A program made the position numbers and the translations under genes. Positions 35,939 to 44,619 of a DNA stretch of 64,000 nt are shown here, in pieces. The DNA lies in contig JAQXDI010000036.1 of NCBI GenBank assembly GCA_029251465.1, positions 1-64,000 on the forward strand. Direction: 5' to 3'. The number at the start of each line of letters is the position of its first letter. The stretch's first letter is position 1. This stretch comes from Ascidiaceihabitans sp. Its GTDB lineage: Bacteria; Pseudomonadota; Alphaproteobacteria; Rhodobacterales; Rhodobacteraceae. Under the pieces are notes generated by a model. It was not told where the DNA came from. It saw nothing but the letters and a program-made list of their open reading frames with translations, and did no database searches.

Positions 35939-37841
35939 CTGTTGTTCCTTCTTGCGTGGCGTCGTCAGTATTTTCCTCTGTATCGCTTGTATTCGCGATA
36001 GTTTCCAGCGTTGTTTCGCCTTCTGGCGTCGTTGGTTTTGGACGGATCAGACGAAATTCGATGCGGCGGTTGGCTTCGCGGCCTTCTTCGGTGTCATTGT
36101 CTTGAATTGGGCGCGCCTCGCCGTAGCCTTTGGCCGTAAAGGACGCGGTCAAAGCGCGACGTGCGCGCAGCTCGTTTAGCACCGATTGTGCACGGCTTTG
36201 CGACAGAGCAAGGTTCATTTCCTCACGCCCTTGGCTGTCTGTGTGTCCTTGGATTTCCAGCAGCAAATCGCCACATTTCTTGAGAATTTCTGCAATGTCA
36301 TCCATCGTCCCAAGCGCGCTTGCGTCAATCGTCGCACTCCCTGGCTCAAACGAGATTTTCCCCGTCGTCAGCACCCCGCCAATTTCGGCCTCGCATTCGA
36401 TCGCAGTGGGCAGCCCGGCAATAGGATCCAGTTTCTTTTGGTAATTCACATCGATTTCAAAGGCTTCGGCACCGCCCAGCTTGGATGCCAACAGGGCCGC
36501 GATGTCCGCGCTTGCGGATTCTTTGCCGGTGTTGCCGCGCAGGGTCACGGACGACGGCGTGACAGTTAGCGCGCCGTTGTTCAGGCTCGATAGGGCTTCG
36601 AGCCCGGTCAAAACCCGCGTGATCCAATCGTTTGGCAACCCGTCAACAACGCGAGTGGCGACGTAAACGCGGTCCGATCCGAACCGTGCTTGGGCGTAGC
36701 TGTTGGCGATGGAGCGCATGTTTTCATCCGCCAAACGGCCGCGCAGTTGCACTTGCCCCTCGGGGCTGAGGGTGGCGGTAAATTCCGGTGGCCCTTGGTT
36801 TGGATCAACCGTTTCCGGCAGCTTGGCAAACAGGGCAAAAACCTCGGGCAGGTCGGTTTCCAACTCGCCAACGATGCGGTCGAATTCGCCCTGCGCGATG
36901 CCTTCGGCCCCGATCAAGGTGATGTCCGCATCCGAAATCGTCACAGAGCCGCCACCGATTTCAGACAGGGCTTGAATGCTTTTTTCAACGGCCAATGTCC
37001 ATTTCGGGCTGGGCACACCCATGCCAACGGTGCAGGCCCCCGGACCTTCTAGACCTGCGGCAAATGCAGCTTTCAAAATGTTGGTTTTGGCGGCTTCGGT
37101 GTCCGCGGAACAGGCGTCAAAATGCGCGCCCTGTTCGTCGATCAAGAACCGCAGCGTGAACGGCGTGATCACAGGGCGGGGTGCGGAAATATCAAGGCTA
37201 AGCTGCAATCCCGGAGGCGCGGCGCGGCGCAGGCGTTTTTCCAGTTCGGCCTTGGCCTCGGCGCTGTCCGAAATGGCGGTGATCGCAACGCGACCCGCTT
37301 TGACCGACACTTTGGAACGGGGCAACTGTTCCATCGCGGTCAGGGCGAAACCTAACGCGTCTTCCCAGCCTTCTGGGGTCGGGTAATCAGCGCTTTCGAT
37401 CAGATCGGCGACTGGTGCGCCCGCGCTCATGGCGGAAAAGCGGTCGATGATTTCGGTCTTGTCAGTGCTGGCAGGGATCAATCCTATGACCGAAACACCG
37501 GAATCGTTGCGCAGGATTTCAGCAGAAAAACGAGGGGGCGCGATGGCGGCCACGGCCTCAACTTGCATGTTGTCGATCACGCGCGCGGCGTCCACGACCG
37601 TCCCTGCGGTGCTAAGGGCGGCAAAGCGGCGGGCTTCGGTTGGGGCGATCCCCTCGAGGGTGACTTGCAAGCCATCCGCCTCGACTTCGGCCCAGGGCAT
37701 TTCGGCGGTATCAAGCGCTTGGCGCACCCCGATTTCCGAGGTTTCTTCGACCAGTTTCACAGAAAAATTGGCCGCGACCAGCGACACGCCTGCCGCCGCG
37801 ACAAAGGTGCATGCAACGGCTATGATCGAGGATAAACGCAT
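35925..37841 (-). CDS. OmpA family protein with BON-like repeats
   Basis: A 638-residue envelope protein. An N-terminal membrane or signal segment (IIAVACTFVAAAGVSLVAA) is followed by several repeated units that resemble BON domains (LTSLEAL...VTPSSVTLRGNTG type). The C-terminal OmpA-like peptidoglycan-binding domain has QGHTDSQG and LSQSRAQSV...GYGEARP. A low-complexity acidic, threonine-rich tail ends the protein. It may tether the membrane to peptidoglycan; the role of the repeats is inferred. Confidence 0.85.
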   Translation of the reverse strand: MRLSSIIAVACTFVAAAGVSLVAANFSVKLVEETSEIGVRQALDTAEMPWAEVEADGLQVTLEGIAPTEARRFAALSTAGTVVDAARVIDNMQVEAVAAIAPPRFSAEILRNDSGVSVIGLIPASTDKTEIIDRFSAMSAGAPVADLIESADYPTPEGWEDALGFALTAMEQLPRSKVSVKAGRVAITAISDSAEAKAELEKRLRRAAPPGLQLSLDISAPRPVITPFTLRFLIDEQGAHFDACSADTEAAKTNILKAAFAAGLEGPGACTVGMGVPSPKWTLAVEKSIQALSEIGGGSVTISDADITLIGAEGIAQGEFDRIVGELETDLPEVFALFAKLPETVDPNQGPPEFTATLSPEGQVQLRGRLADENMRSIANSYAQARFGSDRVYVATRVVDGLPNDWITRVLTGLEALSSLNNGALTVTPSSVTLRGNTGKESASADIAALLASKLGGAEAFEIDVNYQKKLDPIAGLPTAIECEAEIGGVLTTGKISFEPGSATIDASALGTMDDIAEILKKCGDLLLEIQGHTDSQGREEMNLALSQSRAQSVLNELRARRALTASFTAKGYGEARPIQDNDTEEGREANRRIEFRLIRPKPTTPEGETTLETIANTSDTEENTDDATQEGTTDEQN

Positions 37842-37914
37842 ATATTTTATTGGCTCGTTTTGCAGGCCGACGGTGGCCTGATATCGTGATACGCCGCTTG
37901 GGGCGGCGATTCAA

Positions 37915-38892
37915 TCAAAGCAGTAACGCCAGCCCAAAAAAGACCAGCGGAATCATGCCAGTGTCGCGGTTGGCGCGAAACAGTTGCAGGCATTTCTTGG
38001 AATCATGGATGTCGAGGCCGCGCAACTGCCACGCCATGTGCCATCCCATCGCCCAAGGAGCGGCCAAAACGGCGACCATCGCCAGCGGCGATCCGTTGGG
38101 CAGGGCGGCAAAAATCACGGCAATTCCCATCAATCCGACAGTGGCCGCCAGAAAGCGACGCAGCCAGTCGGGGGTCTTTTCTGCGAACAGACGCGCGGTG
38201 GATTTAACCCCGATCAGGGCGTCGTCTTCGGTGTCTTGATGGGCGTAAATCGTGTCGTAAAACAGCGTCCATGCGATGCCGGCCAGATACAGCACCACCG
38301 CAGGCGCGCCCAAGGTGCCGGTGTGCGCGGTCCATGCCAGCAAAGCCCCCCAATTGAATGCGAGGCCAAGGAACACTTGGGGCCACCACGTGAACCGTTT
38401 GGCAAAGGGGTAGACGCAGACGGGCAGCAACGCGAGCACACCCAGCACAATTGCAGCGCTGTTGAACGTCAGCAAAATTGCGAATGAAATCAAGGCTTGG
38501 ATTGCCATCCAGACAAGCGCGCCTTTGCCGCTGACTTGCCCCGACGGGATTGGGCGCGAACGCGTGCGTTCAACTGATCCGTCGATGTCGCGGTCGGCAA
38601 AATCGTTCCACGTACAGCCCGCACCACGCATCAGCCACGCCCCGGCCGCGCAGCCAACAGCGATCCACAGATCACCCCAACCCACGCGCCCGTCATAGAG
38701 CATTGCCAACATCAAACCCCACCAACACGGCAACAACAGCAACCATGTGCCAATCGGGCGGTCGGCTCGGGACAAACGCAAATAGGGGCGGGACCAGACA
38801 GGGGCCCAGACGTCGACCCAATTGTCTTGCACGGCGTCCGCGACTTGACCTTCATTTGCGTGGCCATCTGGCGCTGGTGAAATGTTGTGCAT
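37915..38892 (-). CDS. ubiA: 4-hydroxybenzoate polyprenyltransferase
   Basis: A membrane prenyltransferase (325 aa) of ubiquinone synthesis. Both Mg-diphosphate motifs are present: NDFADRDID, and DTIYAHQDTEDD. About eight hydrophobic segments follow a 35-residue N-terminus. The start at 38892 (MHNISPAP) is chosen because the longer upstream frame runs antisense through rsmE. The gene is divergent from rsmE with only 12 bases between starts, so their promoters must overlap the genes. Confidence 0.95.
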   Translation of the reverse strand: MHNISPAPDGHANEGQVADAVQDNWVDVWAPVWSRPYLRLSRADRPIGTWLLLLPCWWGLMLAMLYDGRVGWGDLWIAVGCAAGAWLMRGAGCTWNDFADRDIDGSVERTRSRPIPSGQVSGKGALVWMAIQALISFAILLTFNSAAIVLGVLALLPVCVYPFAKRFTWWPQVFLGLAFNWGALLAWTAHTGTLGAPAVVLYLAGIAWTLFYDTIYAHQDTEDDALIGVKSTARLFAEKTPDWLRRFLAATVGLMGIAVIFAALPNGSPLAMVAVLAAPWAMGWHMAWQLRGLDIHDSKKCLQLFRANRDTGMIPLVFFGLALLL

Positions 38893-38904
38893 ATGTAGGT
38901 GTCC

Positions 38905-39627
38905 ATGACAGCTAAAATTCGCCTCCTCATAGACGTTCCGCTTGCCGTTGGGCAATTGGTGACTTTGACGCAAGCCCAAGCGCACTATTTGTTTGGGGTG
39001 ATGCGGTTGAAAATCGGTGCGCAAGTTCTGGTGTTTGACGGCGCGCACGGTGAATTTCTGGCCGACGTGGTGCAGGCGGGCAAACGCGGCGGCGAACTGA
39101 GCGTGAGCGCGCAGACCAAACCGTTGCAGATGCCACCCGACCTGTGGTTGGTCTTTGCGCCGATCAAAAAGGCGCGCACGGATTTTATCGTGGAAAAAGC
39201 GGCGGAAATGGGCGCGGCACGAATTGTGCCGATGCAGACAGAATTTACAAATTCGAGCAGGATCCAACGCGACCGCTTGCAGGCGCACGCGGTAGAAGCG
39301 GCCGAACAATGCGGAGGCACCTACGTGCCCGAGCTGACAGAGCTGGTGAAATTCGACAGGCTGCTGGCCGACTGGGATAACAGCCGCAAGATCATGTTTT
39401 GCGACGAAGCGACGGCAACGGACAGCCCGATGCCATTTGAAGGCACGGCAGGCCCGTGGGCGATTTTCATTGGACCCGAAGGTGGGTTTTCGGACCGCGA
39501 ACGCACAAAGCTGCGCACCATGAGCTGTGCTCATGTGGCCCAATTGGGTCCGCGCATTTTGCGGGCCGACACTGCGGCGGTCGCGGCCCTGACCCTGTGG
39601 CAGCGCGCCTTGGGGGACTGGCAATGA
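38905..39627 (+). CDS. rsmE: 16S rRNA (uracil-1498-N3)-methyltransferase
   Basis: A SPOUT-class methyltransferase (240 aa) that modifies helix 44 of 16S rRNA. The trefoil-knot motifs are IGPEGGFSDRERTKL and LRADTAAVAALTLWQ. A PUA-like N-terminal domain precedes them. The start at ATG 38905 follows TAGGTG. Its stop overlaps a 17-codon micro-ORF that in turn overlaps the next gene. Confidence 0.95.
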   Translation: MTAKIRLLIDVPLAVGQLVTLTQAQAHYLFGVMRLKIGAQVLVFDGAHGEFLADVVQAGKRGGELSVSAQTKPLQMPPDLWLVFAPIKKARTDFIVEKAAEMGAARIVPMQTEFTNSSRIQRDRLQAHAVEAAEQCGGTYVPELTELVKFDRLLADWDNSRKIMFCDEATATDSPMPFEGTAGPWAIFIGPEGGFSDRERTKLRTMSCAHVAQLGPRILRADTAAVAALTLWQRALGDWQ

Positions 39628-39677
39628 ACGATTTCACCGCCCGATCAGATCAAACGATGTCAAAGGCACTGTTATGA
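39624..39677 (+). CDS. 17-residue coupling micro-ORF
   Basis: ATG 39624 overlaps the rsmE stop (ATGA), and its TGA 39675-39677 overlaps the ATG of the next gene (ATGA). The product would be MNDFTARSDQTMSKALL. Four-base overlaps at both ends are what re-initiating ribosomes use, so this may couple translation of the membrane protein to rsmE. The peptide itself need not have a function. Confidence 0.4.
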   Translation: MNDFTARSDQTMSKALL

Positions 39678-40213
39678 CTTTTATCCGCCCAGACGCCGCC
39701 CGCGCGATACACCGTCTGCGCGAGGCATTGGTCGGGATCGCCATCCTGATTCTAGGCGCGCTTTGGATGTTCGGCCGCCCCGGATTGTTACAATTCCTCG
39801 GCTACCCGGTCACTTTGATCGGCATCGTTTTCATCTTGATCGGCATCCAGCGCGCCCGCTTTCGCACATCCGATGACGGGGCAGGCGCGGTGCAAGTCGA
39901 CGAAGGGCAAATCATTTATTTTGGTCCCCTGACCGGCGGGGCCACAGCGCTTGCGGATCTTGAGCGTTTGACTCTTGATCGTAATCTGAAACCTGCGCAT
40001 TGGCGTCTGGATTCCCCCGGCACACCAGCGCTGCTGATCCCTGTGAATGCGGCTGGATCGGACGCGCTGTTTGACGCCTTTGCCAGACTGCCCGGCCTGC
40101 GCACCGAGCGGATGCTGAGCGAAATAAACATCTCGTTGAAGGGCGGTCAAAATCAAGCAGTTGTGATCTGGGAACGCGCGCCCTTGCGCCCCGCACACGT
40201 CCGGCTGCATTGA
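39674..40213 (+). CDS. Conserved-type membrane protein of unknown function
   Basis: A 179-residue protein with two N-terminal transmembrane segments (LVGIAILILGALWMFG, YPVTLIGIVFILIGI) and a C-terminal soluble domain of about 115 residues (VQVDEGQIIYFGPLTGG...). I do not recognise the soluble domain, which looks like a beta-rich PH-type domain. It sits between rsmE and glutamate-cysteine ligase on the same strand and is probably cotranscribed with rsmE. Confidence 0.72.
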   Translation: MTFIRPDAARAIHRLREALVGIAILILGALWMFGRPGLLQFLGYPVTLIGIVFILIGIQRARFRTSDDGAGAVQVDEGQIIYFGPLTGGATALADLERLTLDRNLKPAHWRLDSPGTPALLIPVNAAGSDALFDAFARLPGLRTERMLSEINISLKGGQNQAVVIWERAPLRPAHVRLH

Positions 40214-40276
40214 CAGTCCTAGAATTTCGCACCATCCCTGAATTCCAAAACGCCAATCACTTCGGAGCATCTCCTC

Positions 40277-41647
40277 ATGTCCATTCCACAAACCGGCGGC
40301 GGGCCGATCGAACACCATGATCAGCTGGCCGAGCATCTGGCAGAGGGCTGTAAACCCAAGGAAGACTGGCGCATCGGAACCGAGCACGAAAAGTTCGGTT
40401 ACTGTAAAGACACGCTAAAACCACTGCCATTCGAGGGCGAGCGGTCTATTGTTGCTGTCCTGAGTGGCCTGCGGGACCGGCACGGGTGGTCAGAAATTCG
40501 CGAAGGCGGGCATCTGATTGGCTTGGAAAAAGACGGCGCGAATGTGTCGCTGGAACCGGGCGGTGCGCTTGAGCTGTCGGGTGCCCCAGTCGAGACGATC
40601 CACGAAACCTGTGACGAAGTGAACACCCACCTGCGCGAAGTCAAAGACATCAGTGATGAAATTGGCGTGAAATTTATCGGTCTTGGTGCCGCGCCGATCT
40701 GGCAGCACGAAGAAATGCCGCTGATGCCCAAAGGCCGTTACAAGCTGATGGATGCCTACATGAACAAGGTCGGCACGTCTGGCACAACCATGATGCGGCG
40801 GACCTGCACGGTGCAAGTGAACCTCGATTTCGCGTCCGAACCGGACATGGTGCAAAAGCTGCGCGTGGCCTTGGCCTTGCAACCTGTGGCCACCGCGCTG
40901 TTCGCCAATTCGCCATTTTTCGAGGGCAAAGTGAACGGACATAAATCATGGCGCGGTCGCGTGTGGCGTCACTTGGATGACGCGCGCACCGGCATGTTGC
41001 CGTTCGTGTTCGAGGACGGCATGGGGTTCGAACGCTGGGTGCAATACGCGCTGGATGTGCCGATGTATTTTGTCTACCGCGACGGCAAATATATCGACGC
41101 GTTGGGCATGTCGTTCCGCGACTTTATGAAAGGCAAATTGCCTGCCTTGCCCGGTGAAATGCCGATGATGTCCGATTGGGCAGACCATCTGACGACAGCA
41201 TTCCCCGAGGCGCGGATCAAGAAATTCATGGAAATGCGCGGGGCCGATGGTGGTCCGTGGCGCCGTTTGTGCGCGTTGCCTGCGTTCTGGGTTGGGCTGA
41301 TGTACGACCAATCTTCGCTCGATGGGGCGTGGGATTTGGTCAAAGGCTGGAGCACTGAGCAGCGCGAAGCCTTGCGCGTCGCCGCTTCGGTTGACGGCAT
41401 GCAAGCCAAAGTGGACGGCATCAACATGCACGATCTGGCCCGCGAAGCGGTGGCACTCAGCCATGCTGGTCTCAAGGCACGTGCGCGCGCCGGGGCAGGC
41501 GGCATGGTGCCGGACGAGACACATTTCCTGAACGCGCTACACGAAAGCATCGAAACCGGCAAAACCCCGGCGGACGAGTTGCTGGATCACTACAACGGCG
41601 ACTGGAACGGCGATATCACGCGGGTGTTTAGCGACTACAGCTACTAG
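40277..41647 (+). CDS. gshA: Glutamate-cysteine ligase (plant-type)
   Basis: Catalyses the first step of glutathione synthesis (456 aa). It belongs to the alphaproteobacterial/plant class (GCS2 family), with IGTEHEKFGY, SLEPGGALELSG, MMRRTCTVQVNLDF and YDQSSLDGAWDLVKGW. It begins 63 bases after the membrane protein gene and overlaps the DUF805 gene convergently by four bases. Confidence 0.94.
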   Translation: MSIPQTGGGPIEHHDQLAEHLAEGCKPKEDWRIGTEHEKFGYCKDTLKPLPFEGERSIVAVLSGLRDRHGWSEIREGGHLIGLEKDGANVSLEPGGALELSGAPVETIHETCDEVNTHLREVKDISDEIGVKFIGLGAAPIWQHEEMPLMPKGRYKLMDAYMNKVGTSGTTMMRRTCTVQVNLDFASEPDMVQKLRVALALQPVATALFANSPFFEGKVNGHKSWRGRVWRHLDDARTGMLPFVFEDGMGFERWVQYALDVPMYFVYRDGKYIDALGMSFRDFMKGKLPALPGEMPMMSDWADHLTTAFPEARIKKFMEMRGADGGPWRRLCALPAFWVGLMYDQSSLDGAWDLVKGWSTEQREALRVAASVDGMQAKVDGINMHDLAREAVALSHAGLKARARAGAGGMVPDETHFLNALHESIETGKTPADELLDHYNGDWNGDITRVFSDYSY

Positions 41648-42231
41648 GCCGGCTTTTCCGTTTGGCCCAAAACGCGTTGCTCATATAGCGCGCGTATTTG
41701 GGCCTTGCGATCCGCCAACATTTCGGGCGTTGGTGCCTGGCGTGACGCCTCTAGATAGGCGTAGCCTTGCATAGGATCATGGGCTTTGCCTGTGCCCTGA
41801 TAATTAGTCGTTTTACCACTCGGCCGCGCACGCGGTGGGCCATAAATGTTGTTGTCATCGTTTGACGGAAATAGCGTCAGAACAAACACAACAACACTGC
41901 CCAAGGGTACAATATGCATCAAATACCAAAAGCCGGAAAATCCACCGTCATGGAGCCGGCGTATCGTGACCGTCAAACGGGGGATAAAGCTGATCAAAGC
42001 CCAATAGACAAAGAGATAGTCGAACGGATCGGTCGAGATGTCAGGATAGATGCCCAAGGGGCGAATGGTTTGGATTGTGGTCCAAATATCGATGCCAAGT
42101 GCAGCGATCCCAATCACCAAATCCCACAAAAAGAACCACCAATATTCGGATCTTGGCGCGCGGCCTCTGATTCTAAATACATTTACGATGACAGAATTAA
42201 GTGCTGCAAAAGGTCCCATAGGTATGCCCAT
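41644..42231 (-). CDS. DUF805 domain-containing membrane protein
   Basis: A 195-residue inner-membrane protein of the DUF805 family: FRIRGRAPRSEYWWFFLWDLVIG, FIPRLTVTIRRLHDGGFSGFWYLM and four transmembrane segments, with a soluble C-terminal extension (ARPSGKTTNYQGTGKAHD onward). The start codon is inside a perfect 10-bp inverted repeat that could hide it in the mRNA; a second in-frame ATG lies four codons later. Function unknown. Confidence 0.85.
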   Translation of the reverse strand: MGIPMGPFAALNSVIVNVFRIRGRAPRSEYWWFFLWDLVIGIAALGIDIWTTIQTIRPLGIYPDISTDPFDYLFVYWALISFIPRLTVTIRRLHDGGFSGFWYLMHIVPLGSVVVFVLTLFPSNDDNNIYGPPRARPSGKTTNYQGTGKAHDPMQGYAYLEASRQAPTPEMLADRKAQIRALYEQRVLGQTEKPA

Positions 42232-42253
42232 AACTGTGTGTCGGTTATGGGCA
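42225..42253 (-). promoter_or_regulatory. Hairpin enclosing the DUF805 start codon
   Basis: TGCCCATAAC and GTTATGGGCA form a perfect 10-bp stem with a 9-base loop. The arm nearest the gene contains the start ATGGGCA, so folding would sequester it. Confidence 0.5.
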
Positions 42254-42313
42254 AGATCGTACAGCTACAGGGCGAAAATGCGGCGTAGTTTGACCGATTT
42301 AAGGGCGGTTTCG

Positions 42314-43123
42314 TTAGGGTTTTATCGGATCAAACCATGGCAGCACAGGTTGGCGGCTGCTCGCATATCCGGGCACCTGAGCATCCAGTCGCGCGGCCAA
42401 TTTTGGCAGTTTGTGAACAGGCACACGCGGAAACAGGTGGTGCTCGCGGTGGTAAAACATCAGGTAGGCGATGATCGCAAAAACACCACGCTGGCTGCGC
42501 CCGGCGATGCCACTATTTTCGGTCCCTTGATGGGTGATCCAAACCGCAAACAGCGCAGTCAGACACTGGGCAAAGGCCATAGCGCCCAGATGCAGGATCA
42601 TAAACTGCTGCCCGCTGATCAAACACAACCCAACAAAGGCGAACACAGCCAGCCAATCCAGCATGACCCGGCGGCGCCAATACCGCGACCCGCTGCGCCA
42701 CGCGGCAATGTTCAGATCCATAGGAAAGCGCGGACCATAACGCAGCACCTGCCAAAACCCCATGCGTCCGCAACGCCCTTCGACATCACCGTCACCCATG
42801 TTGAATTTGTGGTGCCGCATGTGACAATAGGCATCCGCGTGATTGGACCCCAGCATGATGGCGCTAAGGGTGGTCATCACCGCACTGTCGCCCATCCGGT
42901 TGAAGCCCAGATTGCCATGGATGGCCTCGTGGTTCAGGCGCAGTCCGCACAGGAAAAACATAAAGCTCGCGAGCGGTCCAAACATCCATAACTCACTGGC
43001 ATAAATGAACAATGACAAGACAAAACATGGCATCGGCAAGGTCAATTCGCGCAACATATCCCAACGGCTGATCGCGCTTAGATCGTGCCATTCAATGCCG
43101 CGTGGGGTGCGTTCTGGTGCCAT
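42314..43123 (-). CDS. Fatty acid desaturase
   Basis: A membrane diiron desaturase (269 aa) with the three histidine boxes HEAIHGN, HMRHHKF and HREHHLFP and several transmembrane segments. It is short and lacks a cytochrome b5 or ferredoxin domain. Substrates in this family include acyl lipids and carotenoids. It is the last gene of the minus-strand cluster headed by the GbsR-type regulator, separated from the preceding gene by a GC-rich hairpin and a DnaA box. Confidence 0.88.
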   Translation of the reverse strand: MAPERTPRGIEWHDLSAISRWDMLRELTLPMPCFVLSLFIYASELWMFGPLASFMFFLCGLRLNHEAIHGNLGFNRMGDSAVMTTLSAIMLGSNHADAYCHMRHHKFNMGDGDVEGRCGRMGFWQVLRYGPRFPMDLNIAAWRSGSRYWRRRVMLDWLAVFAFVGLCLISGQQFMILHLGAMAFAQCLTALFAVWITHQGTENSGIAGRSQRGVFAIIAYLMFYHREHHLFPRVPVHKLPKLAARLDAQVPGYASSRQPVLPWFDPIKP

Positions 43124-43140
43124 GGTGTTCTCCGATGTTG

Positions 43141-43149
43141 TGTGGATAA
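43141..43149 (-). promoter_or_regulatory. Perfect DnaA box upstream of the desaturase gene
   Basis: TGTGGATAA on the plus strand (TTATCCACA on the coding strand) lies 18 bases before the desaturase start and next to a 7-bp GC hairpin (GGCGGGG/CCCCGCC, 43150-43169). Confidence 0.45.
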
Positions 43150-43176
43150 GGCGGGGTTGTTCCCCCGCCCCATTTG

Positions 43177-43521
43177 TTAGGCGGGCCTGACTGCGGGGGC
43201 CATCACGTCACTCACGACAGCGCGCAAAGTGGCGACGGCGTGGGTGAACCCAAGGCCCAAGCACAGAGCGGCAAAGCCAAGCGCAAGCATCAAGGCGGCC
43301 AGTGGTTCGTCCCGCAAAATCGGCAAGACAGCACCGATCAAAATCACCCCGCCAGCACCGATGGCGGCAAAGCCGGTGGTGATGGTCACGGCAGCGGCGC
43401 GCGCGGCGGCTTTGCTTTGCGGACAGTCGCCGATCATTTGGCCAATTTTCAAGATCATCAGGGCCAAGGCAATCAGTCCACCGGCGGCAATCGCAATGTA
43501 GGTAAGGGTCAGAAAGAGCAT
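43177..43521 (-). CDS. Small multi-pass membrane protein of unknown function
   Basis: A 114-residue protein made almost entirely of three hydrophobic helices (YIAIAAGGLIALALMIL, AAAVTITTGFAAIGAGGVILIGAV in part, and ALMLALGFAALCLGLGF). No family is recognised. An AGGAGAATTC stretch precedes the start. It lies between the other membrane protein gene and the desaturase in the regulator cluster, which suggests a role in membrane composition. Confidence 0.65.
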   Translation of the reverse strand: MLFLTLTYIAIAAGGLIALALMILKIGQMIGDCPQSKAAARAAAVTITTGFAAIGAGGVILIGAVLPILRDEPLAALMLALGFAALCLGLGFTHAVATLRAVVSDVMAPAVRPA

Positions 43522-43553
43522 GAGAATTCTCCTTTTAGCTCATGAAACAGAAA

Positions 43554-44042
43554 TTAGATGGGGCGCGCGACAGCATAGAAATCGCGGCGCAGTTTGAGAT
43601 ATATGGCACCAAAGGCCCCCGGCCAAAGCGGCCCAAAGAGCAGACCAAATGCGAGCAGGAAAAACCCTCCATTGAACAAAATTTGCTCGCCGACAATCTG
43701 GGTGGCAACGCCAAGGATTGGGAACAAGGCCAATGCCGCCAAAAAGCCGAGAGACATAAGATCCCTCACGCTTGCTTGGTTGCGGCGCAGGTGGATCAGC
43801 AACAGCGGGGTGCCCATGACCAGATAGATCGGACCACCAAAGACCAGCGCAAAAACCGGGATCAACAAAATCCAGAACGACACCGCAGTGACGACCAAAG
43901 GACCAGCAACCAAGGCAATAAAGAACGCAACAGGATCAATTAGATATCCGGGTTTTCGGCTTGTCTTGATCAAAAATACTTTCTTGGCGACAAAGTCGTA
44001 TGAGAAGTGATTGTTGATTTTTCTTTCAGTTATTTCTGTCAT
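43554..44042 (-). CDS. Membrane protein of unknown function under operator control
   Basis: A 162-residue protein with a polar N-terminus (MTEITERKINNHFSYDF) and four hydrophobic segments. Its start codon lies in the centre of a palindromic operator (TTTCTGT...ACAGAAA), so binding of the neighbouring regulator would cover the start region. The GGAG ribosome site is just upstream of the palindrome. No family recognised. It follows the regulator gene by 23 bases. Confidence 0.65.
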   Translation of the reverse strand: MTEITERKINNHFSYDFVAKKVFLIKTSRKPGYLIDPVAFFIALVAGPLVVTAVSFWILLIPVFALVFGGPIYLVMGTPLLLIHLRRNQASVRDLMSLGFLAALALFPILGVATQIVGEQILFNGGFFLLAFGLLFGPLWPGAFGAIYLKLRRDFYAVARPI

Positions 44043-44050
44043 TACAGAAA
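44033..44050. promoter_or_regulatory. Palindromic operator at the membrane-protein gene start
   Basis: TTTCTGTCATTACAGAAA: perfect 7-bp arms around a 4-base spacer that contains the complement of the ATG at 44042. It is the reverse complement of the site at 44621-44638. Confidence 0.65.
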
Positions 44051-44065
44051 CTCCTTTGCAAAATT

Positions 44066-44599
44066 TTAGCTGGATTTGCCCTTTGGCAAGAACCGCGCAA
44101 TACGGGCACCCATTTTGACAACACCCAGTTGCACGGCGCGGGGCAGGCGCGATACTTCACCGTACCAATCGTCAAACATCTGCATCGTGTCTAGCGTCTC
44201 GTCGATGCGCTTTTTCACGTCCTTGGGCGTCGCGTCTTCGTCGGCTTGTTTCTGCACTTCGCGCAGGGCGGCCAAGGTCGGTGCAAATTCGCGCTCGCGT
44301 CGTGTTTCGATCACGGTGTTCACCAGATCAAACATGTCGCGGATCGAATGAAAATGATCGCGCCGATCGCCCAGCTTGCGGCTGGATTTTACCAGCTTTT
44401 GGCTTTGCAATTCCTTCAGCCCGTTTGACACGTTTGATCGTGCAAGGTTCAGCAGCTCGCAAATCTCGTCCGCACTTAGGGGCGCGGGCGAAATGTGCAG
44501 CAGGGCGTGAATTTGAGCGACGGACCGGTTGGTGCCCCATTTCGCGCCCATATCCCCCCAGTGAAGGATGAAATCTTGCATGGCGGGTGTCAGGTGCAT
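44066..44599 (-). CDS. GbsR/MarR family transcriptional regulator
   Basis: A 177-residue DNA-binding protein with a winged helix-turn-helix (VAQIHALLHISPAPLSADEICELLNLARSNVSNGLKEL) and a wing (VKSSRKLGDRRDHFHSI), followed by a helical dimerisation region. This matches the GbsR-like branch of MarR regulators. A palindrome identical to the one at the downstream gene lies 21 bases before its start, so autoregulation is likely. It heads a minus-strand cluster with two membrane proteins and a desaturase. Confidence 0.85.
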   Translation of the reverse strand: MHLTPAMQDFILHWGDMGAKWGTNRSVAQIHALLHISPAPLSADEICELLNLARSNVSNGLKELQSQKLVKSSRKLGDRRDHFHSIRDMFDLVNTVIETRREREFAPTLAALREVQKQADEDATPKDVKKRIDETLDTMQMFDDWYGEVSRLPRAVQLGVVKMGARIARFLPKGKSS

Positions 44600-44619
44600 C
44601 TTGCGAATCTCTTACGTTA

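Noticed and set aside
38893..39624. N-terminal extension of the ubiA frame through rsmE
   Set aside because: The extra 244 codons are antisense to rsmE, while ATG 38892 gives the normal ubiA length.
43554..44042. Intergenic-repeat match AGTATTTTTGATCA around 43968
   Set aside because: It lies within a coding sequence (encoding KVFLIKTS) and lacks the GCC-rich head, so it is probably coincidental.
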